Below, one piece after another: positions 1 through 9,326 of a stretch of 64,000 nt of DNA. Both the position numbers and the translations under genes were made by a program. The notes under the pieces were generated by a model, which was not told the DNA's origin, searched no databases, and was given only the letters and a program-made list of their open reading frames with translations. Position 1 is the stretch's first letter, and each line of letters opens with the position of its first letter. This DNA comes from Salinarimonas sp046292825 (GTDB lineage Bacteria; Pseudomonadota; Alphaproteobacteria; Rhizobiales; Beijerinckiaceae), in the NCBI RefSeq assembly GCF_046292825.1, contig NZ_JBKBQG010000010.1, positions 1 to 64,000 on the forward strand. Reading direction: 5' to 3'.

Positions 1-170
<170 letters not shown>

Positions 171-271
171 TCGGGATCGCGCGCGAAAAAGCGTTTGTCA
201 TCGGCGGGGCGGTGCGCTAAGCATCGCCACCCGAATGCGGGGCGGCCGAAAGGTCGCCGCCGCCGGGGTCT

Positions 272-348
272 AGGAGTGTAGCTCAACTGGTCAGAGCACC
301 GGTCTCCAAAACCGGGGGTTGGGGGTTCGAGTCCCTCCACTCCTGCCA
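272..348 (+). tRNA. tRNA-Trp (anticodon CCA)
   Basis: A 77-base cloverleaf can be folded by eye. The acceptor arm pairs AGGAGTG with CACTCCT, the anticodon loop reads CTCCAAA with anticodon CCA, the T-loop reads GTTCGAGTC, and the 3' GCCA is encoded. It lies between tuf and uvrA and is followed by a hairpin terminator. Confidence 0.95.
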
Positions 349-363
349 TTCGGCAGATTTCGA

Positions 364-400
364 GAAGGCCGGGCCCGCTTGGGTCCGGCCTTCTTCGTTT
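364..400 (+). terminator. Rho-independent terminator after tuf/tRNA-Trp
   Basis: A 13-base stem (GAAGGCCGGGCCC against GGGTCCGGCCTTC, one G-T pair) closes a 4-base loop and is followed by TTCGTTT. It sits 15 bases after the tRNA and should end the tuf/tRNA-Trp transcript before uvrA. Confidence 0.8.
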
Positions 401-605
401 GGAGCGCCACCGCCACGGCGGAGCGAAATCGCCGTTGCGGCTTGCCTTCGTGCATGGTTTGTTCTAGTGCTTTCCGTCAGCCGTGCCCGCACGGCGAATC
501 GGCCCGGCGCCTCGTGCATGGGAGAGGCATGGCGCGTCGGCGGGAACGTCCTATATGCAGGCGGGCCGGCCGCGCGCGCCGGCCTCCTTCCGCTGCGAGC
601 CCACG

Positions 606-3539
606 ATGTCCGATCTCGACGACCTGTTCGACCGCGCCCGCGCCGGCGATCCCACCGCCCGCGTCATCTCGGTGCGCGGCGCGCGCGAGCACAATCTCAA
701 GAACGTCGACCTGATGATCCCGCGCGACAAGCTCGTCGTGTTCACGGGGCTGTCGGGCTCGGGCAAGTCCTCGCTCGCCTTCGACACGATCTATGCCGAG
801 GGGCAGCGCCGCTACGTCGAGAGCCTCTCGGCCTATGCGCGGCAATTCCTCGAGATGATGCAGAAGCCGGACGTCGACCAGATCGACGGCCTCTCGCCCG
901 CGATCTCGATCGAGCAGAAGACCACCTCCAAGAACCCGCGCTCGACGGTGGGCACCGTCACCGAGATCTACGATTACATGCGCCTCCTGTGGGCGCGCGT
1001 CGGCATCCCCTATTCGCCGGCGACGGGCCTGCCGATCGAGAGCCAGACGGTCAGCCAGATGGTGGACCGCGTGCTCGCGCTGCCCGAGAAGACGCGGCTC
1101 TACCTCCTCGCCCCCGTCGTGCGCGGGCGCAAGGGCGAGTACCGCAAGGAATTGGCCGAGTTCCAGAAGCGCGGCTTCCAGCGCGTGAAGATCGACGGCA
1201 CCTTCCACGAGATCCAGGACGCGCCGACGCTCGACAAGAAGCTCAAGCACGACATCGACGTCGTGGTCGACCGCCTCGTCGTGCGCGCCGACATGGGCGC
1301 GCGCCTCGCCGAGAGCTTCGAGACCGCGCTCGAACTCGCCGACGGCATCGCCTTGATCGAATGGGCGGACGAGAAGGACGAGACCGGCGGCCCCAAGCGC
1401 ATGGTCTTCTCGCACAAATTCGCCTGCCCCGTCTCCGGCTTCACGATCCCCGAGATCGAGCCGCGCCTGTTCTCGTTCAACAATCCCTTCGGCGCCTGCC
1501 CGACCTGCGACGGCATCGGGCACGAGATGCGCATCGACCCTGACCTCGTCGTCCCCGACGAGAGCCTGACGCTCAAGCGCGGCGCGATCGGCCCCTGGGC
1601 GAAATCGACCTCGCCCTATTACGGCCAGACGCTCGACGCGCTCGCCAAGCATTACGGCTTCAAGACGACGGTCGCCTGGCGCGCGCTGCCGCAGAAGGCG
1701 CGCGACGTCATCCTCTACGGCTCGGGCACGGAGGCGATCCGCTTCGCCTACGACGACGGCCTGCGCGCCTACGAGGTGGTGAAGCCCTTCGAGGGCGTCG
1801 TGCCCAATCTCGAGCGGCGCTATCGCGAGACGGAGAGCGACTGGTCGCGCGACGAGATCTCCCGCTTCATGGGCGAGACGCCCTGCGCGGCCTGCGGCGG
1901 CAAGAGGCTCAAGCCGGAGGCGCTCGCCGTCAAGATCGACGGCTGCGATATCGGCGACGTCAAGCGACTCTCGGTCAAGGACGCGGCGACCTGGTTCGGG
2001 GCGCTGCCCGAGAAGCTCGACGAGAAGCGGCTCGAGATCGCCGGCCGCATCCTCAAGGAGATCCGCGAGCGCCTCGCCTTCCTCAACGATGTCGGCCTCG
2101 AATACCTGACCCTCGCGCGGTCCTCGGGCACGCTGTCGGGCGGGGAGAGCCAGCGCATCCGCCTCGCATCGCAGATCGGCTCGGGGCTGACGGGCGTGCT
2201 CTACGTCCTCGACGAGCCCTCGATCGGGCTCCACCAGCGCGACAACGAGCGGCTGCTCGGCACGCTCGAGCGGCTGCGCGACCTCGGCAACTCGGTCATC
2301 GTCGTCGAGCACGACGAGGATGCGGTGCGCCGGGCCGATTACGTCGTCGATGTCGGGCCGGGCGCGGGCATCCATGGCGGGCGCATCGTTTCGCAGGGCA
2401 CGCCCGATCAGGTGATGGCCGATCCCAATTCGCTCACCGGCAAGTATCTCACCGGCGAGATGTCGGTGCGCACCCCCGCCAAGCGCCGCAAGCCGCAGGC
2501 CGCGCGGATGCTCAAGGTCGTCGGCGCGCGCGGCAACAATCTCAAGGACGTCGACGTCGAGATCCCGCTCGGCACCTTCACCTGCGTCACCGGCGTCTCG
2601 GGCGGCGGCAAGTCGACGCTCGTGATCGACACGCTCTACAAGGCCGTCGCGCGCAAGCTCAACGGCGCCATGGAGCACCCCGCGCCGCACGACCGGATCG
2701 AGGGCCTCGAACATCTCGACAAGGTCATCGATATCGATCAATCGCCGATCGGCCGCACCCCGCGCTCGAACCCCGCGACCTATACCGGCGCCTTCACGCC
2801 GATCCGCGAATGGTATGCGGGACTGCCCGAGGCGAAGGCGCGCGGCTACCAGCCCGGGCGCTTCTCCTTCAACGTCAAGGGCGGGCGCTGCGAGGCCTGC
2901 CAGGGCGACGGCGTCATCAAGATCGAGATGCACTTCCTGCCCGACGTCTACGTCACCTGCGACGTCTGCAAGGGCAAGCGCTACGACCGCGAGACGCTGG
3001 AGGTCCGCTATCGCGACAAGTCGATCGCCGATCTCCTCGACATGACGGTCGAGGAGGCGCGCGAATTGTTCAAGGCGGTGCCGTCGATTCGCGAGAAGAT
3101 GGAGACGCTCGCGCGCGTCGGGCTCGGCTACATCAAGGTCGGCCAGCAGGCGACGACCTTGTCGGGCGGCGAGGCGCAGCGCGTGAAGCTCTCGAAGGAG
3201 CTCTCGAAGCGCGCCACGGGCCGCACGCTCTACATCCTCGACGAGCCGACGACGGGCCTGCATTTCCACGACGTCGCCAAGCTCCTCGAAGTGCTCCACG
3301 AGCTCGCCGACCAGGGCAACACCGTCGTCGTGATCGAGCACAATCTCGAGGTCATCAAGACCGCGGATTGGGTGATCGATCTCGGCCCCGAGGGCGGGGA
3401 CGGGGGAGGGCGGATCGTGGCGGAAGGCACGCCCGAGGCGATCGCGAAGAATCCCGAGAGCCATACCGGCCGCTTCCTCGCCGAGGTCCTGGCGCGCCGG
3501 CCGATCAAGAAGCGGGCGGCGCGGCAGGCGGCCGAATAG
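606..3539 (+). CDS. uvrA: UvrABC excinuclease subunit A (977 aa)
   Basis: UvrA is the ATPase that scans DNA for bulky damage in nucleotide excision repair and loads UvrB. Two ABC modules are visible. The first has Walker A GLSGSGKSS near residues 48-56 and signature LSGGESQR; the second has GVSGGGKST, LSGGEAQR and LDEPTTGLH. The CxxC...CxxC zinc module GRCEAC/TCDVC is intact, but the first zinc finger reads CPVSG, with Ser in place of its second Cys. The start MSDLDDLF was chosen because longer upstream extensions are unlike the family; 977 residues is normal. An imperfect LexA-like site (GTTC-N7-TTCC) lies at 461-475 but is too degenerate to assert. The long open frame on the opposite strand is a shadow. 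Confidence 0.97.
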   Translation: MSDLDDLFDRARAGDPTARVISVRGAREHNLKNVDLMIPRDKLVVFTGLSGSGKSSLAFDTIYAEGQRRYVESLSAYARQFLEMMQKPDVDQIDGLSPAISIEQKTTSKNPRSTVGTVTEIYDYMRLLWARVGIPYSPATGLPIESQTVSQMVDRVLALPEKTRLYLLAPVVRGRKGEYRKELAEFQKRGFQRVKIDGTFHEIQDAPTLDKKLKHDIDVVVDRLVVRADMGARLAESFETALELADGIALIEWADEKDETGGPKRMVFSHKFACPVSGFTIPEIEPRLFSFNNPFGACPTCDGIGHEMRIDPDLVVPDESLTLKRGAIGPWAKSTSPYYGQTLDALAKHYGFKTTVAWRALPQKARDVILYGSGTEAIRFAYDDGLRAYEVVKPFEGVVPNLERRYRETESDWSRDEISRFMGETPCAACGGKRLKPEALAVKIDGCDIGDVKRLSVKDAATWFGALPEKLDEKRLEIAGRILKEIRERLAFLNDVGLEYLTLARSSGTLSGGESQRIRLASQIGSGLTGVLYVLDEPSIGLHQRDNERLLGTLERLRDLGNSVIVVEHDEDAVRRADYVVDVGPGAGIHGGRIVSQGTPDQVMADPNSLTGKYLTGEMSVRTPAKRRKPQAARMLKVVGARGNNLKDVDVEIPLGTFTCVTGVSGGGKSTLVIDTLYKAVARKLNGAMEHPAPHDRIEGLEHLDKVIDIDQSPIGRTPRSNPATYTGAFTPIREWYAGLPEAKARGYQPGRFSFNVKGGRCEACQGDGVIKIEMHFLPDVYVTCDVCKGKRYDRETLEVRYRDKSIADLLDMTVEEARELFKAVPSIREKMETLARVGLGYIKVGQQATTLSGGEAQRVKLSKELSKRATGRTLYILDEPTTGLHFHDVAKLLEVLHELADQGNTVVVIEHNLEVIKTADWVIDLGPEGGDGGGRIVAEGTPEAIAKNPESHTGRFLAEVLARRPIKKRAARQAAE

Positions 3540-3597
3540 GCCGACTTTCCGCGCACCCATCTTCGCCGTTCGCGCGTTCCCATGCCGGAGGAACGCG

Positions 3598-4074
3598 ATG
3601 GACGAATTGCAGTACATGGGTGCGATCCCGCTCGAGGGTCTCGCTCTGCGGCTCGGGCTCGCCGCGCTCGGCGGCATGCTTTTGGGGCTCGACCGCGAGC
3701 TGCGCGGACGCGCGACGGGCCTGCGCACCCACGGCATGGTCGCCCTGTCTTCGTGCGTGATCACGGTCTCGGCCTTCCTCGTCTACGAGGAAGCGATCGC
3801 GCGCGACCTCGAATATCTGAGCATCGACCCCTTGCGCGTGATCCAGGGCCTCGCTCAGGCGATCGGCTTCATCGCGGCGGGCGCGATCTTCGTCGCCAAG
3901 GGCGACGTCCACAATCTCACATCGGCTGCGAATCTCTGGCTGGCGGCGGCCGTCGGCATCGCGCTCGGCGCCGGCCAATACGCGCTCGCGGGTCTCGCCT
4001 TGGGATTCGGCCTCCTGTTGATGACGTTCATGCGCGTGGTCGAGCGGTTCATGCATCGGAGGTTGGACAATTGA
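3598..4074 (+). CDS. MgtC/SapB family membrane protein (158 aa)
   Basis: The protein has the MgtC N-terminal membrane module: LRLGLAALGGMLLGLDRE, then GLRTHGMVAL, then a FIAAGAIF segment and further hydrophobic helices up to about residue 150. MgtC proteins are inner-membrane proteins linked to growth at low magnesium and, in pathogens, to inhibition of ATP synthase. This copy has the membrane part only and lacks the cytoplasmic C-terminal domain found in longer members. A good ribosome site (GGAGGAACGCG) precedes the ATG. It lies 58 bases after uvrA on the same strand and could be cotranscribed. The exact physiological role is unknown. Confidence 0.85.
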   Translation: MDELQYMGAIPLEGLALRLGLAALGGMLLGLDRELRGRATGLRTHGMVALSSCVITVSAFLVYEEAIARDLEYLSIDPLRVIQGLAQAIGFIAAGAIFVAKGDVHNLTSAANLWLAAAVGIALGAGQYALAGLALGFGLLLMTFMRVVERFMHRRLDN

Positions 4075-4131
4075 CGGTTTGGCTCTTCGCCTTGCGCGCG
4101 GCGTGTGCTAGAGGGCTCCTGTCGTGCCCGA

Positions 4132-4217
4132 GGCCCCGTGGCGAAACTGGTAGACGCACCGAACTTAAAATTCGGAGCCCAAAAGGCGTGCCGGTTCGAT
4201 TCCGGCCGGGGCCACCA
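4132..4217 (+). tRNA. tRNA-Leu (anticodon TAA)
   Basis: An 86-base class II tRNA. The acceptor stem GGCCCCG pairs with CGGGGCC, the D-loop contains TGGTAGACGC, the anticodon loop is CTTAAAA (TAA), a long variable arm follows, the T-loop is GTTCGATTC, and CCA is encoded at 4215-4217. The sequence just downstream is noticeably AT-rich, but no integrase or duplicated tRNA end is seen. Confidence 0.95.
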
Positions 4218-4681
4218 AGGCACGTTTGCTTTTGACGACCCATTGCTTGCTCCTCTTAGCGCTCTGGGTAAAATTTGAATAATATTCGTTTGTTGAATCT
4301 CCGACAAATGCTCCGGTATGATCCTCGCAAGACGGCGCGTGGGAAATCCTTGCTTGTTTCCGTTTAGGAAACTTCTGGGGTCGGAGTTGATAAAACTTTA
4401 TCGGAGCGTGCCGTTATGATCATGTGGACAGGGGCGGGCTTAAGCATTGAAAAACCACTTTCGCCGAACATGAAATACGAACCGCGCTTCTTTTCGCTCG
4501 AAGACGCGGGATGGCCGGAGGCGAGGGGATCGCGAGGAGCTCGGAGGTTTTCACGCGTGCGCCACAATGCGACCTTTCTTTCTCCGCCAAGGGAAAGTGG
4601 AAAAGCTCGATGCGCTACGCTTCCAGAGACAGTTCGGCTGGACGTGCTGCCGCGCTCGACCGTCGGTGCGAGGAACCCGTG
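4218..4681. promoter_or_regulatory. AT-rich non-coding region after tRNA-Leu, with a short palindrome
   Basis: About 460 bases without a convincing gene. Bases 4250-4420 are clearly more AT-rich than the surroundings and contain a perfect inverted repeat GATAAA-AC-TTTATC at 4389-4402, about 280 bases before the HTH regulator gene. The region probably holds that gene's promoter. An 88-codon open frame at 4416 has no ribosome site and was not called. Confidence 0.35.
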
Positions 4682-5194
4682 ATGCAGCGTCGCCCCTCCG
4701 AGACAGCGGACAAACCCGCCAAGGAGCGAACGCTCCCGATCGACAAGGAAGCCTTCTCGCAGCGCCTGTGGCAGGCGATCAAGCGCAGCGGGCTGACCTA
4801 CAAGGAGACCGCGCGCCGCGCGCAGGAGCACTTGCCCCCGGGCATGCGCATCAGCGACGTCAGCGTCTGGTCCTATGCCAAGGGGCGCAGCCTGCCGCGC
4901 CGCATGACCCATGTCGAAGCGCTCGGTCGCGTGCTCGGCGTGGACACCCACGAGCTCCTGGGCAGCGCCGATCTGGTGGCGCCCGGCACGACCGAGGAGG
5001 CACAGGTGCGTGGGGTGACGGTCGACGACATCGGCGACGGGCGGGCGATGCTGCGCATCGCGATGCCGGTCCCCTGGCCGCTGGCGCTGGAGGTCCTGCG
5101 CCTGCTCAAGGGCCCCGATTCCGCGCAGGCGGAACTGGACATGGAGGAGAGCGCCGAGCCGGATCCCGCGAACGAGGCCGACGGTACCTTTTGA
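4682..5194 (+). CDS. Cro/CI-type helix-turn-helix protein (170 aa)
   Basis: Residues about 25-95 form a predicted Cro/CI-like DNA-binding domain: FSQRLWQAIKRSGLTYKET, then a recognition-helix region SDVSVWSYAKGRSLPRR, then ALGRVLGVDTHELLG, a typical end of such domains. The C-terminal part (about 100-145) is a compact segment with no recognised sensor motif, followed by an acidic tail. The ATG at 4682 was chosen as the start; a GTG at 4679 lies one codon upstream. The target genes and signal are unknown. It lies alone after the AT-rich gap next to tRNA-Leu, which may hint at acquisition, although its own codon use is like that of the host. Confidence 0.7.
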   Translation: MQRRPSETADKPAKERTLPIDKEAFSQRLWQAIKRSGLTYKETARRAQEHLPPGMRISDVSVWSYAKGRSLPRRMTHVEALGRVLGVDTHELLGSADLVAPGTTEEAQVRGVTVDDIGDGRAMLRIAMPVPWPLALEVLRLLKGPDSAQAELDMEESAEPDPANEADGTF

Positions 5195-5354
5195 CCGGCG
5201 TCGGCATTCGTCGCAAGATGCCGCCGGTCCGCCCCGCGAGCGTCGGCGCGAACGACCCGCGCCGCGCAGGGCTTCCATACGAATCGCGTCGGGACGCACC
5301 GGCGCGTCTCTCGATGAAATCGACAACGGGGCGCGCATGAGCGCCGGGTGAGCC

Positions 5355-6110
5355 ATGATATTCGAGCGTCGCTTCTCCATCGCGCCGGCCTTCGTGCGCC
5401 TGATTCGCCGGGACCGACCCGGAATCCGCATCGTCGAGGGCCATTTCCCCGATCAACCCGAGCGCCGCTCCCACGTGCGGCTCGAGAACGAGAGCTGCGA
5501 GCTCGTGCTCGAGAGCGTCGAGGACGGTCGCGTCACGGCCGAGGAGCGCACCGAGGTGTCCCGCGCGCAGGGCGAGGTGCTGCTCGACGTCTGCGCCGGC
5601 AAGGTCTCCTACGAGCGCCTGCGGATCGATCTCTCCGAAGACGTCGTGGTGCTGATCGAGCGGGTGCTGACGCCCGCGCCGAGCCAGACGGCGCGTATCG
5701 CGTTCCAGAGCGCCGAGGCGGCCGAGGCCTTCCGGCCTCCGCTCTGGCTCGGACCGGAGCTGAAGGCCGACGAGGCGGCCGGCCCGCGGGCGGTGGCCCT
5801 CGGCGCGCGTCCGAAGGCCTATGACGGCCCGCTCTCGAATGCGGGGCTCGAATCGCTCCTCGATCTCCTGGAACGCAGCGCCTCCCAGCGCTACGGCGCA
5901 CGGGGCGGCCGCGACGACCTCGTGATGAGCGCGCTCAAGCGCCTCGCGCGCGGCGACGGCGCTCCCGCGCCCCAAGCCCCCGCTTCCGCCTCACCCGCAC
6001 CCGCGCCGATGCCGCCGCCCGCCGCGAGCGCGTCCGAGGACGCCCTGTTCGACCCGCCGCCCGAGCTGCCGGCCGGGCCGACGAACGGTTCGGGTCGTCG
6101 CCCCGCCTGA
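5355..6110 (+). CDS. CYTH-like domain protein with Pro/Ala-rich tail (251 aa)
   Basis: The first 100 residues resemble the CYTH fold (triphosphate tunnel enzymes). They open with FERRFSI at the position of the EXEXK motif, then EGHFPDQPERRSHVRLE, a basic strand like those binding phosphates, then EERTEVSRAQGEVLLDVC and KVSYERLRIDL, matching the later CYTH strands. The EXEXK motif is degenerate, so phosphatase or cyclase activity is uncertain. After residue about 190 comes a low-complexity Pro/Ala segment. Reactions known for the family are inorganic triphosphate hydrolysis, thiamine triphosphate hydrolysis and cAMP synthesis; which one applies, if any, cannot be read. The family assignment itself rests on pattern matching by eye. 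Confidence 0.5.
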   Translation: MIFERRFSIAPAFVRLIRRDRPGIRIVEGHFPDQPERRSHVRLENESCELVLESVEDGRVTAEERTEVSRAQGEVLLDVCAGKVSYERLRIDLSEDVVVLIERVLTPAPSQTARIAFQSAEAAEAFRPPLWLGPELKADEAAGPRAVALGARPKAYDGPLSNAGLESLLDLLERSASQRYGARGGRDDLVMSALKRLARGDGAPAPQAPASASPAPAPMPPPAASASEDALFDPPPELPAGPTNGSGRRPA

Positions 6111-6193
6111 GGCGGCGTGCCCGGCCCCGCGCGCGTCCCGCTTGCCGCGCGCGGCGCCCCGCACCATGTTGTCCTCGCGACAGAGGACAGGCC

Positions 6194-6628
6194 ATGGCGA
6201 ATTCGAGCTCCCCCCGAACCCATTCTCCCCGTGCCAAGATCGAGCGGTCGGACGCCGAATGGCGCGACCGGCTGACCCCCGAGCAATACCGCGTCACCCG
6301 CAAGCACGGCACCGAGCGCGCCTTCACCGGCCCGTTCTGGGACGAGAAGCGCGCGGGCCTCTACAGATGCGTGTGCTGCGACAGCCCGCTCTTCCGCTCG
6401 GACACGAAATTCGATTCGGGCACCGGCTGGCCGAGCTTCTTCGCCCCGGTCGAGCCGGAGGCGGTGGAGGAGCACGAGGACCGCTCCTGGTTCATGCGCC
6501 GCACCGAGATCCGCTGCGCGAGCTGCGACGCGCATCTCGGACACGTCTTCCCGGACGGCCCCGCGCCGACGGGCCTGCGCTATTGCATGAACGGCACGGC
6601 GCTCGACTTCATTCCCGACGAGGCCTGA
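6194..6628 (+). CDS. msrB: Peptide-methionine (R)-S-oxide reductase (144 aa)
   Basis: MsrB reduces the R epimer of methionine sulfoxide in proteins, using thioredoxin. The two zinc-binding CxxC pairs are present (Cys59/62 and Cys108/111), as are GTGWPSF and the catalytic RYCMN with Cys131. The usual resolving cysteine in GCGWPSF is Thr here, so recycling must use another thiol or act directly with thioredoxin, as in other MsrB proteins of this subtype. Its stop codon abuts the start of the oligopeptidase gene, so the two are probably one transcript. Confidence 0.93.
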   Translation: MANSSSPRTHSPRAKIERSDAEWRDRLTPEQYRVTRKHGTERAFTGPFWDEKRAGLYRCVCCDSPLFRSDTKFDSGTGWPSFFAPVEPEAVEEHEDRSWFMRRTEIRCASCDAHLGHVFPDGPAPTGLRYCMNGTALDFIPDEA

Positions 6629-8743
6629 ATGCCGTTTCGGACGCAAGGCGCGCCGCCGCCGCCGCGCAGCCTCGCGCGGACCACCATCGTCTCCCGTCAC
6701 GGCCGCGAAGTCGCCGACGATCACGCCTGGCTCAAGGCCGAGAACTGGCGTGCGGTGCTCGACGACCCGGCCGCGCTCCCCCGCGAGATCCGCGCCCATC
6801 TCGAGGCCGAGAACGCCTATACGGACGCGCTGATCGCGCCCCTCGCGGATCTGCGCCGCACCCTCGTCGGGGAGATGCGCGGGCGCATCAAGGAGAGCGA
6901 TTCCTCGGTGCCGGAGCCGGACGGGCCCTACGCCTACGTGACGCGTTTTCGCGAAGGCGGCGAGCATCCGCTGGTCTGCCGCACGCCGCGCGAAGGCGGC
7001 GAGGAGGCGATCCTGCTCGACGGCGACGCGCTCGCGCAGGGGCACGGCTATTTCGCCTTCGGCGACGTCGAGGCCTCGCCGGACCATGCGCGCCTCGCCT
7101 GGGGCTGCGACACCGAGGGGTCGGAGAGCTACGTCGTGCGCGTACGCGACCTCGCGCGCGGCGAGGACCTGCCCGATCGGCTCGAGCGCGTCGCGGGCGG
7201 GCTCGTCTGGGGGGCGGACGGATCCTTCCTCTACTATGTCGAGCGCGACGAGAACCACCGCCCGGCCCGCGTGCGCCGTCACGTGATCGGCACCGCGCAG
7301 GCCGACGACGCGCTCGTCTATGCCGAGGCGGATGCCGGCTGGTTCGTCGATTGCGTCGCGACCCGCTCGAAGGCCTACGGCGTCGTCGCGCTCGGCGATC
7401 ACGAGACCTCCGAGGCCTGGCTCCTCGATCTCGCCGACCCGCTGGCCGAGCCGCGCCTCGTCGCACCGCGCGAGCGGGAGGTGCGCTATTCGGTCGACCA
7501 TCGCGGCGAGGAGCTCGTGATCCTCACCAACGCCGATGGGGCGGAGGACTTCAAGCTCGTCACCGCACCCGTCGCGAGCCCGCGGCGGGAGGCCTGGCGC
7601 GATCTCGTCGCGCATCGGCCCGGCGTGATGATCCTCGCCCATGCGGCCTACGCGCGGTTCCTCGCCCGGCTCGAGCGCGAGGATGCGCGCCCGCGCATCG
7701 TCGTGCGCGACCTGGAGACGGGGGAGGAGCACGCGATCGACTTCGCCGAGGAGGCCTATTCGCTCTCGCTGCAGCCCGGCCGCGAATTCGCCGATACGCG
7801 CCTGCGCTTCGGCTATTCCTCGATGACCACGCCGACGGAGACCTGGGACTACGACATGGCCACCCGCGAGCGGGTGATGCGCAAGCGCCAGGAGGTGCCC
7901 TCGGGCCACGATCCGTCGGCCTACGTGACGCGGCGGCTCTTCGCGACCGCACCGGACGGGGCGCGCGTCCCGATCTCGCTCCTGCACCGCGCGGACCTCG
8001 CGATCGACGGCTCGGCGCCCTGCCTCCTCTACGGCTACGGCTCCTACGGCATCGCGATGTCGGCGGCCTTCCGCACGAACCCTCTCAGCCTCGTCGATCG
8101 CGGCTTCGTCTACGCCATCGCCCATGTGCGCGGCGGGACCGAGAAGGGCTGGGCCTGGTACAAGGACGGCAAGCGCGAGAAGAAGGTCAACACCTTCAAG
8201 GATTTCATCGCCGTCGCGGAAGCCCTCTGCGAGGCGGGCTACACCGCGCGCGGGCGGATCGTCGCCCAGGGCGGCAGCGCGGGCGGCATGTTGATGGGGG
8301 CGGTCGCCAACATGGCGCCGGATCTGTTCGCCGGCATCGTCGCGGAGGTGCCCTTCGTTGACGTGCTCAACACCATGCTCGATGCCGACCTCCCGCTCAC
8401 CCCGCCGGAATGGCCCGAATGGGGCAATCCGATCGAGAGCGAGGCGGCTTTCGACGCGATCCTCTCCTACTCGCCCTACGAGAACGTGCGCGCGCAGCAC
8501 TACCCGCCGATCCTCGCCATGGGCGGCCTCACCGACCCGCGGGTGACCTATTGGGAGCCGACCAAATGGGTCGCGCGCCTGCGCGCCAGGATGACGGGCG
8601 GCGGCCCGGTCCTCCTCCACATGAACATGGGCGCCGGCCACGGCGGCGCGTCCGGTCGGTTCAAGCATCTGGAGGAGGTGGCTTTGGGCCAGGCTTTCGC
8701 GCTCGCCGCCATAGGGGAGGGGGCGGCGCGGGAGGGCGCGTGA
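6629..8743 (+). CDS. ptrB: Oligopeptidase B, S9A family serine peptidase (704 aa)
   Basis: Oligopeptidase B is a cytoplasmic enzyme that cuts short peptides after Arg or Lys. The N-terminal half is the beta-propeller and the C-terminal half the alpha/beta hydrolase. The catalytic Ser550 lies in GGSAGGML, Asp636 in LTDPRVTYWEP and His671 in GAGHGGASGRF, and the family sequence VRGGTEKGWAWY is clear. Length is normal. The ATG follows directly on the msrB stop codon, so the genes are likely translated together. A prolyl oligopeptidase is the alternative, but the overall sequence pattern favours oligopeptidase B. Confidence 0.93.
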   Translation: MPFRTQGAPPPPRSLARTTIVSRHGREVADDHAWLKAENWRAVLDDPAALPREIRAHLEAENAYTDALIAPLADLRRTLVGEMRGRIKESDSSVPEPDGPYAYVTRFREGGEHPLVCRTPREGGEEAILLDGDALAQGHGYFAFGDVEASPDHARLAWGCDTEGSESYVVRVRDLARGEDLPDRLERVAGGLVWGADGSFLYYVERDENHRPARVRRHVIGTAQADDALVYAEADAGWFVDCVATRSKAYGVVALGDHETSEAWLLDLADPLAEPRLVAPREREVRYSVDHRGEELVILTNADGAEDFKLVTAPVASPRREAWRDLVAHRPGVMILAHAAYARFLARLEREDARPRIVVRDLETGEEHAIDFAEEAYSLSLQPGREFADTRLRFGYSSMTTPTETWDYDMATRERVMRKRQEVPSGHDPSAYVTRRLFATAPDGARVPISLLHRADLAIDGSAPCLLYGYGSYGIAMSAAFRTNPLSLVDRGFVYAIAHVRGGTEKGWAWYKDGKREKKVNTFKDFIAVAEALCEAGYTARGRIVAQGGSAGGMLMGAVANMAPDLFAGIVAEVPFVDVLNTMLDADLPLTPPEWPEWGNPIESEAAFDAILSYSPYENVRAQHYPPILAMGGLTDPRVTYWEPTKWVARLRARMTGGGPVLLHMNMGAGHGGASGRFKHLEEVALGQAFALAAIGEGAAREGA

Positions 8744-8771
8744 GGCGAGAGCGGCGCCCGCGCCGCGGGCG

Positions 8772-9320
8772 TCACCGCCCCTCCGTCGAATGCCGCGCCA
8801 CCGCCCGCTCCAGCTCGGCGCAGAGCGCGAGCGCGAGGGGATCGTCGTCGCGCGCGCCCTCGCGCAGGGCGGCGGAGAGCGCGTCGACATGGGCGGCGAC
8901 GAGGGCTGCGGGCGGAGCCTTGCCGCGGGCCGCGAGCAGGCGCGCGAGGCTCTCCGCGATCCGGCCGACGAGCACGGCCTCGAAGAGCGGCGCCGTCGCC
9001 GCGAGGTCGCGGGCGGCGCGGAGGAGTTCGGCGGTCGCCTTCGCGTCGCCGCGCGCCCGACGCTCGGCGAGCGCCGCGAGCCGCGCCGCCATCTCCGCGA
9101 GCCGCCCGGCGAAGGCGGCGCGGATCTCCGCCTGCGCCGCGTCGGCGCGCGGCAGCGCCCGCGCCAGCGCCTCCTCCATCGACATGTCGAAGGCGAGCGC
9201 CTTGCGCCGCAGCGATTCGGGGACGGGCACGCTCGTGCGCGGGCGCCTTCGCGCGCTCGTCTCGCTCTTGGGGCCGCCGCCGGGTGAGCGCGGGCCGCCG
9301 GGCGGGGGGATGATCCGCAT
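8772..9320 (-). CDS. Uncharacterised alpha-helical protein, possibly Hpt/CheE-like (182 aa)
   Basis: The sequence is Ala/Arg-rich and predicted to be helical after a basic, disordered first 30 residues. The stretch ELLRAARDLAATAPLFE followed by VGRIAESLARLL has the helix pattern of histidine phosphotransfer or CheE-like proteins, but the position of the phospho-accepting His is Arg, so phosphotransfer would not be expected. It starts 6 bases after the response regulator gene ends and is the last gene of the nadK/response-regulator set, which suggests it partners that receiver protein. The family link is weak; the gene itself is well supported by codon use and spacing. Confidence 0.6.
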   Translation of the reverse strand: MRIIPPPGGPRSPGGGPKSETSARRRPRTSVPVPESLRRKALAFDMSMEEALARALPRADAAQAEIRAAFAGRLAEMAARLAALAERRARGDAKATAELLRAARDLAATAPLFEAVLVGRIAESLARLLAARGKAPPAALVAAHVDALSAALREGARDDDPLALALCAELERAVARHSTEGR

Positions 9321-9326
9321 CGCGTC

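Noticed and set aside
461..475. Possible LexA box before uvrA (GTTC-TAGTGCT-TTCC)
   Set aside because: The second half does not match GTTC well enough to claim SOS control.
477..3764. A 1095-codon open frame opposite uvrA
   Set aside because: It is the antisense shadow of uvrA caused by high third-position GC; it has no family sequence and includes the whole of uvrA.
5891..8890. A 999-codon minus-strand open frame opposite the CYTH, msrB and ptrB genes
   Set aside because: Antisense shadow; the plus strand carries recognisable genes throughout.
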